Assembly (NCBI GenBank): GCA_008694505.1 | Contig: VZDJ01000116.1 | Coordinates: forward strand, 20,077,716 to 20,141,715 | Origin: Cyanoderma ruficeps | Taxonomy: Eukaryota > Chordata > Aves > Passeriformes > Timaliidae | Direction: 5' to 3' | Length of the DNA: 64,000 nucleotides | In this document: piece after piece, positions 36,485-49,700 of the stretch | Position numbering within the stretch: position 1 is the first letter of the stretch | Layout: each line of letters opens with the position of its first letter | The notes under the pieces: generated by a model | The model's input: only the letters and a program-made list of their open reading frames with translations | The model's database searches: none | What the model was told of the DNA's origin: nothing | Program-made: the position numbers and the translations under genes

Positions 36485-36625
36485 ACAGAGTCACAGATCA
36501 TTCTGAGCTGGAACAGACCTGCAAGGATCATTGAGTCCAATTCCTAGGAAAATGGCCCACCCAGGGATTGAACCCACAGTATTGGTGTTATTAGCACCAT
36601 GCTTAAACCAGCTGAGCTAATCTCA
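36485..36625 (-). mobile_element. TguSINE1-type tRNA-Ile/CR1 composite SINE (decayed copy)
   Basis: Read on the minus strand, the element starts at about 36625 with a tRNA-Ile head. It has an A box TTAGCTCAGCTGG (36620-36608), a perfect 5-bp anticodon stem TGGTG/CACCA around the loop CTAATAA (anticodon AAT at 36592-36590) and a B box GGTTCAATCC (36574-36565). The head runs into a CR1-like tail, with words AATTGGACTCAATGATCC, CAGGTCTGTTCCAGCTCAGA and the terminal TGTGACTCTGTG repeat near 36485. This composite structure is that of TguSINE1, a SINE mobilised by CR1 in passerine birds. Substitutions and an extra base in the D-arm show it is an old, inactive copy. It is not a functional tRNA gene: there is no acceptor stem. 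Confidence 0.88.
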
Positions 36626-37099
36626 GGGTCAAGTTTTATCACCCCCCAGCTTCATGCTCAGCACTTCTAACATATCCAGTATTTTTTCTGATACTGAGTT
36701 TGTCATTTGCACCTGCAAGTTTCATTTCTTCCTTTGCTCTCCTCATTGCTCACTGTCTGCCAAGTTGGAAATGGAAAACACGCCATTATCTTCCTTTCAC
36801 TTTTCTCTACTGCTACTTCCTGCTATTTCTTTACTGCTATTCCTGCCTCATGTGTAAGTTAATACCTTTTTTGGGGTAGTTTTCTTGTAGTGTTTTGCCT
36901 TCGTACATCAAATCTCATAACATTTTTGTTTTCATTGCTAATGTCCCATGTTGGGACTCTTGGCAATATGTCCTTACCCTTACTATAAAAGGTTATATTT
37001 TCAAAGACATTTCAACACAATCAGATCCCAGCTTCATCAGGACAAGGGATATTTCCTTTGAGAACCCGAGCATTGGAAATAACTGCAATCAATCCATAG

Positions 37100-37180
37100 C
37101 CCTTTCTACAAAATAGGAATTATTGTTCCCTTTGACCAACAAACAACGAGACACAAAGTGCAAAGGTAACTGCTGGAGTA
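37100..37180 (+). repeat. Weak MIR-like core fragment
   Basis: ACAAAATAGGAATTATTGTT followed by CCCTTTGACCAACAAACAAC and GAGACACAAAGTGCAAAGGTAAC follows the order of the MIR core ('tattattatccccattttacagatgaggaaactgaggcacagagaggttaag'), but with many mismatches. Could be chance. Confidence 0.4.
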
Positions 37181-37673
37181 AGCCAGATCATCACAGGATA
37201 AAGGTTCAGTTATCCCAGTGCTCAAATGACTAAAACACCTGAATTGAAAAGTAACACAGAATGTACTGTTTATCACCCTTCACCCACATCAAAAGGCTGA
37301 GAGAAAGATCTTCACTGATTTTGAATCAAGTGACTAGAAATTCACTAAACTTTTAAATCAAATAAGGAACAAGAAATGCTTGCAGCATGCTGTGCTTCAT
37401 GGGAGGTGTAATTTGGTACAGAGGTCATCCCTGTGTAATTACTGGGATGCAGAACACTTGTAATCAGGAACCTGTGAGCCCAGTGGCTGGCAAAAACACA
37501 GCTGCAATGGATGAAAAGAAATCCTCCCATATTAATCTGTCTAAACTATGTATGTGTAATTTTTCGGTGCAAACACTGAAAAATGGTATCTTATTCACAA
37601 TAGCCCCAACATAGGATGTCACAATTTCCCAGTGATGATCTTCAGGGACAGCCTTGGATATCCTATAGAGAAC

Positions 37674-37696
37674 TGTGACCTCCTATAGAGGTCACA
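37674..37696. promoter_or_regulatory. Palindrome with everted AGGTCA half sites (ER7)
   Basis: TGTGACCTC, CTATA, GAGGTCACA: perfect 9-bp arms with a 5-base spacer. Each arm holds an AGGTCA nuclear-receptor half site, arranged as an everted repeat with 7 bases between half sites. A direct repeat of TCCTATAGAG (37661-37670 and 37681-37690) overlaps it. Receptor binding is only suggested by the motif. Confidence 0.4.
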
Positions 37697-40600
37697 AGAG
37701 AGGAGGTCCAGCCCTGATTTTCAAAGCTGATTTAAATAATTTTTAGTTTGTTCTTTCTTGAAAATTTCTGGGACTTCTCTTCTTGGGGCAGAAGTAGAGA
37801 ACAACACTGTTATTTAAACAGTTATTTAAACAGATGGTTTTCTGCTTTGGACTTTTTTCTGCCAAAGAAGGGCTCAAATAGTGTGTGGAAGAGAAAGAAA
37901 TCCTAGGTCAACGTATCTCTCATCTTGTTTCTCCTGCAGTCTTTAGCCAACTTTTGCTGCTCACATTCAGATCTCCTTTTGTGAGCACAGATTAATCCCA
38001 TAAATTGAAAGGCAGCTCACAGCACATATTGCCCACAAGACAGAAGCCCACTGTATACTATTTATTGAAAGACAAAAAGAATTATTTTTAATTTGTGGAA
38101 CTCAACTCGGGAGAATCAGATCTATCTCAGTTAGCAGAGACCAGTGCCTACATATTAAAAATACATTAAGATCAATAAATGGATAACTGAAACATCTATT
38201 AAAACATTTCCACCTAATATAAAGACATGCATAGCTGTGTAATTGAAATACATTTTGTCCATATTTCTGTGAGATAAAGAATTTCAATGAAAATATAAAG
38301 CACAGGATGATATTGCTCACTGTTAATTATCCAGCAAATAGGATTATTATTTTCTTTTTAGGTGATTTTTGTCTGAGTGTGTACTAGTACATGACTTCAG
38401 ATTTTCATCTGGAGAAGGCAAATCTATATCAATCCTCTGCCTGGGAAACAGATGGAAAAAGGGAGAACAGGTTCTACCAGCATTCTCCCTCCTGTTTGGA
38501 GGGACATGCTCTTTAGAACTACCAGAAAAATGTTTTACTTTATATTCTACCTATCCTTGTCCTTATTTTCCCACCTGTGCCCCCATGATCCTTCCCATAT
38601 TCTGCTGTCTGAGGCATTGAAGTTGTAAGCATTTTCTTACTGTCCAGAAACTGGAGCACAGTATCATTTTAAGCAGATTTGTGATCAGTGCTGGCATAAT
38701 CAGGAAAATAGAAGCATAAGGTTTCCTGAGCTAAAAATAGAATAGCAAAATATTAATCAGTCTTTTTACTATTTATAGTGCATAGAGACTAAGTGTAAAG
38801 GAAAATATTTAGTAAACTAACATTTTGGGGTATTTGAAATAAGAGTCTAAATGTAATGCAGGCTTTGAAATTGTCTTGCACCCTTGGAACTGGGCTCATA
38901 CAGAGACTTATTTCTTGTCTACAAGCTTTAGACTCCAGCTCTGCTTCTAAGCTTTGCGATAGGATCCTACTCTACACACGCTCAAGGTCCTGTCAGAACC
39001 ATAGAACAACTTCCAAAATGTCAAGTTTCATACCAAAAAGACACAGTTTTTTATACTTTTTGCAAGCATCACTTAACTTCAGGGATGGCTCACTATTTCT
39101 AAGGAAACTGGTGGGATACCCTGTGAGAAAAAAAAGGACCAAGGGAACAGAGCTTTGGGGAGTTCTGACGTGACAATTCCTTAATTTCCTGTTCTTTGCA
39201 GTAAAGAAGGGTGGAAAAATACACTACAGCTTACCAGCAGCTGTCAGTTTTTCACTGTATCACTCCAGAAAACATGAGGATTAAGGCTGAGAGGGCTACA
39301 TTTAGATCTACACCCAAAGCATCACCAGAGTTGCCAGGACACGAGGGGCAAGACTCAGCAGGATTATGCATTGCACAAAACATTTAGCAACAAGAGACCT
39401 GAGGTGAATGATTACAGGGAATCCTTCCTGGTTCTGCTCTAACTCTCCCAGTACCCTGGGGAAGCTCTGCAAAGCTGCTCCCTGGCATTTGGAGAAATCC
39501 ACCTTAGAGGAAAGTTCCCCTCCCAAACAATAATGCTGTCACAGAGCCATCATAAGCTCCCTGCTGAGAGGGGAAATCTTGGTTGTTCTGTTGACTTCGA
39601 TGGTCAAAATGAAAGGAAAAAAAACCCAAGAAAAAAGAAATCCATTTGGCTTTGGGAAGATTTTGATGAGTCAGAGATGTGCTTGCTGCAGAGACACTGG
39701 GATCGAGTTGAGAATACCCTGTCCTTGAAAAATAATTGGCTAAAGCTCAGACTTGTAAAATATTTTGGCATTGCTGCACTTCACATTGCAACATCCTACT
39801 CCCTGAGGAGCCTCAGCCCCGGGTGAGGTGATGTAAACAACATACATTTTAAATGCATGGGGAAAAACTCCTGAGTTACCACGCAGCAAAACCAGGCCAT
39901 GCCCGCAGAACAGAACTCCTGGACAGGGAGCCTGACACCAGCCTTGCTCCTGAGCTGATGGTTACAGACTTGTTGGTTTCTCAGTCCTCACTCTTCTCCA
40001 GAAAGGGCACGGGAAAATATTCGAGACCACACCTGAGTGTCACCAGTGTCTGATGGGTATTGAGTTACACTGGTTCTCAGCTGGAGTTAAATCCAGCCCC
40101 AATGCTGGGATCTACTGAGCAAGGTCACCTACCGAACTGCCAGGCTGCACTAGCTTCAACATGCTCTGAAAGGTAGAACAAAAATCATTCACACACACAA
40201 AGGGAAAAAAGAGTTTCTTGGAGTTTCATGTTGTTTCAGCTTGGGATAGAAGAAGAGCTGGCATTAGCCCACAGTGCAGTCAGCTGCGGCGAGTACTCAG
40301 CTTATGCTCAGAAAATGATGTTAATGCAGCAAACTCTGCACCTGCAATTAAACCTCATCAACAGCAAGTTAATGCTGGAGCCTCAGTCAATTAGCTGCAC
40401 AACTAAACCCTCTGTAACTTTGCCTGGAGCACAAGCCAGCAGAGCTCAGCGAGCTCCAGAGCTGGGTTAAAGGATACCAGTATCTGTCAATATTGCTCAG
40501 CACTTCCTTAATAACTTTCATTTAGGAAATCTCAGTCCCAGGTAAAATCCCATGTCCCTGCTCAGCAGTGTCCCATTGCTTTTGGAGGGAGTCACCAACA

Positions 40601-42179
40601 CTCAGAATACCTAAAATTCAGACAACAACTGTCACAGCCTTAATACGGATTACAACAACTCTATTTTTTTTCAGAGAAAAATAACATTTTAGTCTAGCAC
40701 ATAATTTTCTTCTATTTTTTCTTTCACCTCCAAGAGAAAATCAAACACAGACTGAAAGGTCTAGGAATTTATATTGTGAGAATCATAAAAACTGAACATA
40801 TTTTCCAGCTTGGTGGTCATAATCTGTGTTCAGAAAAAGTGAAATATTTGCTTCTTTTTTTTTTTCCCTTTTTCAATTGATTTTCCTCTCACTGAAAATG
40901 ACTGCTAACATGCAGAGTTTGGGGAGTTTTTTTATAAATTTGGAATTTCAGGTTTCTGGTGCAACAGAATTTTTGCCACTTTATAAGCCACAACTACATC
41001 ATTGCTGCCATTTATTCCAGGGTCACCACTCTACTCCTTGATAAATAGGGACATGTGAAAGTCAATAATGAATTCAGATTTATGAGCGGGTTTGAGTGAC
41101 AGACGCCTGTCATGAATGCAAGAGCAGTGAGTTCCTAAATACGACAGACTGCATTAGGCATATGGATTTATACTGCATAAGAACTACACAGCCACCAGAG
41201 ATCTCCCAAAGCAGAGGAATATGTAGGGTAAAGTTAGAAATGAAAGTCTGTCTCACAGAAGCACAACCTGAAAAAACCTCAGCCACATCAGTTCTTTGAT
41301 GCTGCAGGTAATCACAGTAAAAATATCAGAATCCATCTTTAAGCTATTTAGGCTTTTTCCTAGAACACAGCAGAAAGCTGGATGTAGAAAATTTACATCC
41401 ATTTCTTTTTGTGGGAATGTTTACTTTTAACTGAAATAGCCTGTCTTTTCCCATGTTTACCCACTGAGATGCAAACTGACAGCAATGCGCGCCAGACCTT
41501 CATCAAGGGTAGACCTGGATTTTTTGATACATTCCTTTCACGTCCCACTAAAAGACAGACTGCCCTCAGAAAGCAGATGTCAGCCCGTGGAAAAAGGATG
41601 CTAAAAGAAACAGGTTGGGATGGGGTGGGAGATGAATAATTACTGGGAGGATAATGAGAGGGACAGGTTTGAAGCCAACCCTCAGTCAACACAGGGCAGA
41701 GAAACACTCTCAGTGCCCTCATGTCTCTTCCATGTTTCTCCTGGGGAGGTATTTGGCCAACTCCACCTTTCAGTTCTCAATTTAATCTATAAAGTAGTGA
41801 TGGGAACAGTGGTCACCACTGACAAGGTGGATCACCTCTTTCCTAGCAGGCAAATACCTGGGACTGACAGCTTTGGGGAATAAACCAGATTTTGAGGATG
41901 TGTTGTTTCATTTCCAGCTGTGACCTCATTAAGCACTCAGTATGAAAAAACAGGATAAAAAAAGATGTCTGAGATTTTTTCCCTGGTTGCCATCTCAGTG
42001 TTGAGATATTTCTCCCTTTATATTTACTACCTTTCTTTTAAATAAGCTAGTAAGGCCTCTGCCTTCTCATCTTGGGACATCATTCCAGAAATAAATGGAA
42101 GTCACTGCTAGAGGGTTTTACTTTATATTCTGGCTCAATTTCATCCACTGAAGTCAATGTGGAGAGAAAGATTCATGGA

Positions 42180-43735
42180 TTTTTTTCAGGGCTGAAAGGA
42201 CCCCCATGATTGTCTAGCATGACACATCTGACACAAGGCACTAGGCCTTCACACTATTCATTTTGATTCCATACCCAAGAACCGTAATGTTTTTTTCTTG
42301 TCCCCTTTTTTTTTCTCTTCCGAAGAGATAAATCCAATGTTGAATTTAAAACTTCCAATGATGGGAAATCTACTGCAGTCCTTAGCAAGTTGTTCCAGAG
42401 GTTAGTTTGCCCACTATTCAAATCCACACTTCATTTTTAGTTGGAATTTATTTTGTTTGAACTACCAGCCATTGTTTCACCTTAGTTTGTTACACTGCAG
42501 AGCCTTATCAAATTTATTCCTTCTGCCCATTCCCCTCCCCCTGTGGATATATTTAGACTACAATCAGGTCATTCTCTAAGCCTTCTTTGATAACTAAATA
42601 GAGTTGCTCGAGTATTTCACAACAAGGCATGTTTCCCAAGCCTGTAAGCATTCATGTGGTTCTTCTCTGAATCCCTTCCAATTCATCAATATCCATCTGA
42701 AGTGTAGACACCAGAACCAAACAGTATTCCAGTAGCAATCTCACCAGTGCCAAATGCAGAGTTAATTTAACCTCACTACCCCTGCTGAGTTCTCTCACGT
42801 TTAAATGCTCAAAGGTTACACTAGCTTTTCAAACCATGCTCAGTAAGCATGAAGACTATGGTCCCCATAAAAGACTTCTTTTCTGCCACTGCCTTCAAAA
42901 GTCATCCACACTATGTACATAACCTACATTTTTATTTTTCAGACATGCAAACTTCGATTTGGCTCAGCTGAAACACATGCTATTTGCTTGATATCTTCAA
43001 ACAGCCAGATCATTCAGCAATCTGTTCCCTTCCATGCTCCCCCAAGCTCATGTTATTTATAGACTTAATCCACAATTACATTCTGGTTTTAATTTCCAAG
43101 TTGTGGATATATTTGCTGAATAGTGTTTCACCAAGCAGGTTCTTGTGGGAAACACAGACATTTGCAAAAAAATCTCTTTTTGTAATTAGATTTTGAGAGC
43201 TAGGTCTCAATGCATTCAATGTGTGCCCCATTGATTTCATACCATTCCAGCTTACAAATACACCATGTATTATTCCAAATGTCTGAAAGTCTATTACAGC
43301 AACAATATTACACTGATAAAACAGATATAAAATTTCATTTTAAATAATAGTATAAATTCTGTTAAACAATACCCTTTCCATAAAAATGTGTTGATTGGCA
43401 TTTGTTATTCCCCCGTCATTAACTCTTATTACTATAGTTATATGTCAGACATGCTGTTACTTTGCCAAGAACTGATGGTGGGCTGACAAACTTGTAATTA
43501 CCTAAATCAGCCTGTTGTCTTTTTTAAAGTATTGGTAGTGCTGTGATTTTATTCAAGCCCTCTGGGATATTCTCTGCCTTCCTAGAATCAATCAGTATTG
43601 ATTGTCGTTGAGCGCTACTTTTCTTTTTCTCAGCTGTAAGCTCTCTGTGTCTGCTGATTTTAAAGGTTCTCTTTGACACTATCCCAGATTGTAGTTGCAA
43701 TGATTTCTTCATCATGATCATCGTCTGTCACAGTC
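42180..43735 (-). mobile_element. Ancient CR1/L3-clade LINE relic (RT and 3' region)
   Basis: The plus strand matches, in order and over about 1.55 kb, the antisense of the old amniote CR1/L3 3' half. The 3' terminal region is at 42185-42245, with the 'ccaatgatgg...attcca' words at 42353-42400. The 'tccagtactccag...caccagtgc' region is at 42700-42760 and the 'gaccatattgtttgctt' region is at about 42960-43010. The 'gggacc...' block is at about 43135-43150, and 'ccataaa..gtgttgattggcatt' at 43377-43404. On the minus strand GNYK.VSP.SVLGKV (about 43503-43449) is a decayed GNYRPVSLTSIPGKIME reverse transcriptase motif, and NKITALPIL near 43524-43553 corresponds to the WK.ANVTPIF motif. Stops and indels break every frame, so it is a dead fossil. 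The 5' half is missing. Confidence 0.85.
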
Positions 43736-46700
43736 ATCCCAGCCAAAACACAGCCCCATACCAGCCACCATGAAGAAAATTAGCTCAGCCCTGACCAAAA
43801 CCAGCACACATCTGATGTTAATATTCATTGACTCTGAAATCTGGAACAGAAAGCTTGGCTTTAATAATATGGAGAAAATCTTGTTTCAGACATTTTGAGA
43901 ATTCCCAGCAATTTAATATGCTATTATGTTTCTCATGGTTTTGACCATATTAAAAAATACAATTTTGTTGTTAACTTTACATATGCTGTCTACAAATTCC
44001 TACATGTGTCTCTTGGTTTCCATTTAACTTGCATATGCATTTGTATATATATAAATTCAAATTTATCTACTTTCTTTTTCATTCAGAGTAGATTTGGTTG
44101 ATTTTTTAAGCAGTGTCGTGTTTTCTTCAAAGTATGCAATTGTGACATTTTGCACAATTAGTGAAATATTCGTAAACAAGTCCCAATTATCTTTTACATT
44201 TTCCCATTTATAGTGTTTTATCTTTGCAAATTTAGCTCATATTTTTTGCCTCTGAGAATCTGACCTTTTTTAAAGCATGAGGTGTAAATATAAATTATTT
44301 TGAGTTTATTCTGTTTGCATTGAAGATAAGATCAGGCACGACTTGGTTTCCATACCCAATCAAGTGGAAGTCTTTCCTATCTCATCTGGGAAAAACTCCT
44401 AAACACTATGGACTTGGATTTATATTTTTTGCAGGTAGACTTAGCCTGCTCATGCTGATTAGGCCTTCTCTGAAATTTTCCACTCAAGTCTACCCAGTGG
44501 AAAACAGCAATAATTTTTTGGGGTTTTTTTAAGTAGGTAGGAGCAGTAAGGGGACCATGAAGATACAACAACACACAAGGAAAGCCATGTGAGGAAAATT
44601 TCAAGCTGCTTGGACTTGAGCAATAATGGGACTGCCACACAAGGCAGCCCAGAATCAATAGCAAATTTCCCTTTTAATTCCTAGCACTATGTGCCCTGAA
44701 ATGTGTCTTTTGATGTTTGTTTCAGTATTCTCTGTTGAATTGGCCTATTCTTAGGTTGTTAACTTCAAATTGGTACTTAATCCATTTTAAAATCCATTTC
44801 TACCCATGTTAACTTACCCATCAACTATTCAATTTTGAATGAATCTTGCAAATAAAATGAGAGAGAAAGAAATAAGAAATACTAATGGTACATTGTTCCA
44901 GTCCCCTCTGCTTTTTATTATCATCTCAAAAGAAAAACTTTTATCTCTACACTTTTTCATGTGAGATCTTTTTTTGTATTTGAGGATCTGAGATTTTTTC
45001 TAAAGACTAAAAAATATGAAGAGATACTACATAATAATGAATGGCACAAAGTTTCTTTCTTACACACATTAACAATGGGAGGGTGTACACGTGTGAGGCT
45101 GTGACGGAGTATGTATGCAAAAGGAGGGCATACACCTTAATATATTATATTCTTTATTCACTAGTGTATCTTATACAAGACAAAAGGTTATGTACATGCA
45201 TGCAAAAATAAATTTGTGTGCACAAATCTGTGCTGGCACCATCTGATGCAGATAGAAAAAAAACCCCCTAAAATCAAACTTACACCCTAAAGACCTAGGA
45301 GCACAGTACTCAACAGCAAAAGCCAGACCCTGAACTCAGTATTATAAGAACAGGTAATACCAGAATGAATCTCATACACACCATCAGTGGGTTACATAAA
45401 TGTGTGAAAGAGAATGTATTTCTGTATGAGTTCCGATTTCCTCATACAAAGGCTCGAAGATTAATTAGGAAATACAAGAATTCTGTCCTGGAGATTTGCA
45501 AAAATAAGATTGTTTTTTCTAAAAATCAGTAGACAAGGAGTCAGGCTGATGTCCTAATAAGGTTGGGATAACTACAGTGAATTGATACTTTTTTAGCTGC
45601 ATAAAGAATAAGGAGTGATGGCTAGAGGTAGTGCTTATCCTCATTAAAAATTGGGAATTATACAATGTTTTTTATTCCCTGAAGTTGGAGAGGATACAGA
45701 CTTTTTGCTGCACGCCTGGTTGAAAAAACACCTTTACACTTCTGCTGCACATTGTTGAATGAGATGCAGCTGTAATTAGGTCAGATAAAGTAAAATGTGA
45801 GCGAGGACCAGACTGTCTACATTGTTCAAGTCAATCTGTTTCCCCAGGCTATGCTTGTATTTGTGCTTCACACTTTTGGAGTTTAACAGTGCTCCTGAGA
45901 TCCCCTAACTTGTTTTTAAGAGAGAAGCACTGATCCCTCCTAGTTCATATCTGCTCTTTCTGCAAGTTGTTTAACTTCTGAGTTGCTGAATCCTAACGTG
46001 CTCTCTCTCATGTGTAATGATATCTTCTTTCCATTTTGGTTTCCTTATTTCTTCCAGGCTAAGGTACTTTAATTAATGTGGGAGCAGTGTCTCTGCTTAG
46101 GACAGTAAGCAGAGGTATTGAGGCACATATGGATTGTTTCTCTATAAAAAATTGGGATAGATGGTATGTCTTTGAATTGTAAGTGTACAGAATTCTTTCC
46201 TGGTTTTCGTATCCTGGACTGATTTTTCACATTTGCTCTAAAATACTTGTTGCACAACATTTTCTTGTGTATATCGGTGAAGGTATTTGTTCCATGAGGA
46301 CTTCAGATGAGTCTTAATTGGAAGATTAAAATCCTAAGTTCCTGCTAAACTACAGGGTTTGAAGACCTCTGGTGTAGAACTAGAGCCTTTGATACATCAC
46401 ACTCTGAAGTCACAAACCTGGAGAGTCATTGGACTCTGGATTCAAGTTTTTGTGTGGCTTCTGCATCATGAGTTTGAGTGTCTGTCTAGGTGCTGTTCAG
46501 CCAGACAGGTTCTAAACTTCATAATCTTAAATGAGCAAGGTCAGCTAAAAGGTTATTGCCATTGCCACTTAACAGAATTAAGGTTCTAAAGATTTTAAAT
46601 GAGTTGCAGAGCATCACAAAGTCATCTATGTCAGGATTTGATCACTGATCTGTTACCTTTAGTTGCAAAAGTGCAAAAAGCCTCTTTGGCCATCCTGGAA

Positions 46701-49700
46701 ACAAACTTACTGAGTGGTGATTCACCATAAAAATGTTCATTAAGGTTCATGACTGAAGGCTTCATCAACCTGTAACTGCAGCAGTGTTTTAGGTGGCCCA
46801 GGCTCCTGCTCAGATGGTCCTTCACTGCTGGTGCTCATTCTGTCCCCTGTGTTGTTTTCTGGTTCTCATTCACATTTCACTGAGACAAATCAACATCCTC
46901 TCTACTGCAGCTATCCTTCTGCAAGGGCTTGAGCTTTCAAATGAGAATTCAGACTATCAAATTTCAGCTAGAGGCACAGGGAAAGAGGAGAATGTATCCC
47001 TGTCTGTACAACTGCTGGAGAGATGGCTCTGGGGTTGATCATCTCTTCACAATGCCTAACAATAGTCATTCCACTCTATTGTGCTACATGCAGAGTGTGA
47101 GGTGTGAAGCAGGGGAGGCAGGGAGGTCAGAGGAAGGAAGGTCAAAGGAATTCACTTCCACTGGATGATGGGAGGACACAGTAGCAGCAGAACAAGACTC
47201 CAGAATAATAGTAATTTTAAAAAAGAGTAAGCTAAAAGACAGGCAGGCAGGCTGAAAGATTGTTTACTGTCCAGGAAAAGAGAGGATTTTTTTTTATGTA
47301 GCAGAGCAGAACAGGCTGACTAAATTATAACCTTAGCCCCAGCAGCAATCAAAGAACTAAAGAGGAAAAAAGGAACTCAGGGGGAAAGGAAGGAATGTAA
47401 AAGAAATAGAAATTCATAAAGAGCCTTTATCAACATGGGAGAGAAAGCACAGAACTTGAAGAGTGAAATAAGAAGACAGAAACAAGTTAGAGGAAAATGA
47501 GAAATAGATCAAAAAATGATGAGCCCTGGATACATTCAAATGAAGGGTATTTTTGTAAAAATTCTCAGAAATATTCACAGTGTGCACAACATGAGGCTGT
47601 GCTGTTCATATGAACTGGAACTACTATGGAAAAATTACAAATGAAAGTTTTTATTCTACGTATAGTGCTTATTGAAACAACATCATCACAGCAATCAGCT
47701 CTTTGGAAATTCAACAAGAGTCTTCCACACCCATTCTAGGATTTGTCTAGACCAATATGTTTTGGTATAATAAACCAGAAAAAAAGTTGAAAATGGAGAA
47801 AACATTCAGCAGAGATAAAAAACCCCAGCCAACTGCAAAATTCATGTAAAACTCCTTTCTCAGCCAGCTAGTTAAAAAGAGTCCTGGTGTTTAACATCAG
47901 CTTAAACTGATCCTTTACCAAATGGCTCTGTATGCACACACTGTGAATGATACCTCAAGAAAGGCTTTCAAGGAAAAAGTCTGCACTATGTTCCTACTCA
48001 GCCCCACATTATTAATGGTTCAGTAACAGCACAAATAACCTGTAATAAGGAGCAATTATCTAAAATGTTTCTGAAAGGATGTGGTGAGCCTACTGGAATA
48101 CATACGCTTGCTGACACAATAAATCATTGATTGTAATGGTCTCTTTGTCCTTAAAACCCTCGAGAGGTATCTTAAGAGTTTCATACATGCTATGGGCTGA
48201 ATGGAGAATGGAGATTGTGTCTGGCAGATACTTGCTTCTATCAAGAAGTTGATTAGTTTTTTTAAACTATTTTTATGGAGCCCTGTCTCTTTTATGATTG
48301 CTAGATTCAGCTCATAATAAATTAAATTAAACTATCTGGCTATAGCAAACCTATAGCTTTGCAGCACTGCTGCTGCCATTCATGAAAAGAAATTTCATAT
48401 GTGGCATGTGCTCTTTGGACAATGTTATGCTCTCTTTCACTAATTTTTTTAAAAGGAAAACAAAAAGTTTCTCTAAAGGAGTCCCACAGAATCCATCATG
48501 AGAAGCTGTGAAATGGCATTGTTCTGTTTTCAAGGAAAATGTTCTTGGACTGTCCTTCACAGTTCTGCTTCTGCACGCCAGAGATGGCACCAGAAAATGT
48601 CAAATATGGCAACTCATTCTCTATACAAAGGGAATGTACCCGGGGCAGACTAACACCTCATGTACCTGAGCAGGTGAACTCTGTTCTGAGATCTCCACCA
48701 GACCTTTGGGACAATAAGTTACCCCAGAAGAATCCACATTATTTATTACATAAGTCTCCACAGGTGAAAGGTATGAATGGGATGAAAGGAAACTATGTAA
48801 TTTTATTTATTTTTCACACCATAAAAAACGACCCAGTGCAGATTGCTTCTGGATGCATGTACAAGACTGATAAAGCATCAATTAAAAAGACACAAAATTG
48901 ACTAAGAACCAGCTCGAATGAATTCCCTCACACCTGCAAAATCAAATTCAACCCTCTCCAACTCCTGGCCTCTAGCAAAAGCCTGAATGAGTAGATAAGG
49001 TTTACAATATGTCAAGGAGCTTAAAAAATAACTTTGTCAGATCAATAGGATGAGAAAGAAAATCCCAGGACTGAAGTCATCTACTTGGAAGGATTAGTGT
49101 ACACAGTGGAACCATGACAGAAAGTACTGGGGAGGATATTGAGTTCTTTCACTGTACCTTGCAGGACCTGTAGCTGAAATGCCTCAAATACCTTTGTAAA
49201 AGAAGCAACTTGAGAATAAAATATTAAAGGATGCACCTCTAATGCTTCTGGGAAAAGGAAGTTATACATTTGGGGCTTATGAGAGTAGAAACAATTTCTG
49301 AAGATGCAGTAAGTGTTGGAGATGTACCCCAGAGGAAAAAGACTCCAGAGTCTTCACTCAGGGCAAAAGTTTCCTGGTCTAACTATGTATGATTTTGAAC
49401 TTCAAATGTTTTGGGGAAAAAAAAAATCTTCTCAACAGACACATTATCTGACATGAATGTAGAATTTAACTGAAAACTGAGGATTTAGTTTAAAAATGAC
49501 CTTTCTCTTCAGTTTTTACAGGAATCTTTTGATCAGCTATAAGGGTGCTATAGAGCACTTGAAATACAAATAAAAAGGGCAAGGACTTACGCTTCAGCTC
49601 CAGATCCCAGCAGGACTGATACAAAAAAATACAGGAAATATCTCCACTGCTGGGAAAGTCAATAGTAAAGATGCAGCCTTCAAAAGAAATCAATAGTATG

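Larger units (their letters stand above)
36626..42179. other. Gene desert segment
   Basis: No gene is supported. Contains a weak MIR-like core at 37100-37180, a nuclear-receptor-like palindrome at 37674-37696, a 12-bp tandem duplication (GTTATTTAAACA twice) at about 37809-37832, an AT-rich enhancer-like stretch at 38100-38380 and a T run near 40855-40866. The remainder is unique. Confidence 0.6.

Noticed and set aside
36560..36622. Possible tRNA-Ile(AAT) gene on the minus strand
   Set aside because: The A box, anticodon arm and B box are present, but there is no 3' acceptor strand, the D-arm has an extra base, and the sequence runs straight into a CR1-like tail. It is the head of a SINE.
46590..46645. 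SINE-core-like words (GAGTTGCAGAGCATCACAAA, then GTCATC and AGGATTTGATCAC)
   Set aside because: Order resembles the MIR 3' core, but there are too many mismatches to call.
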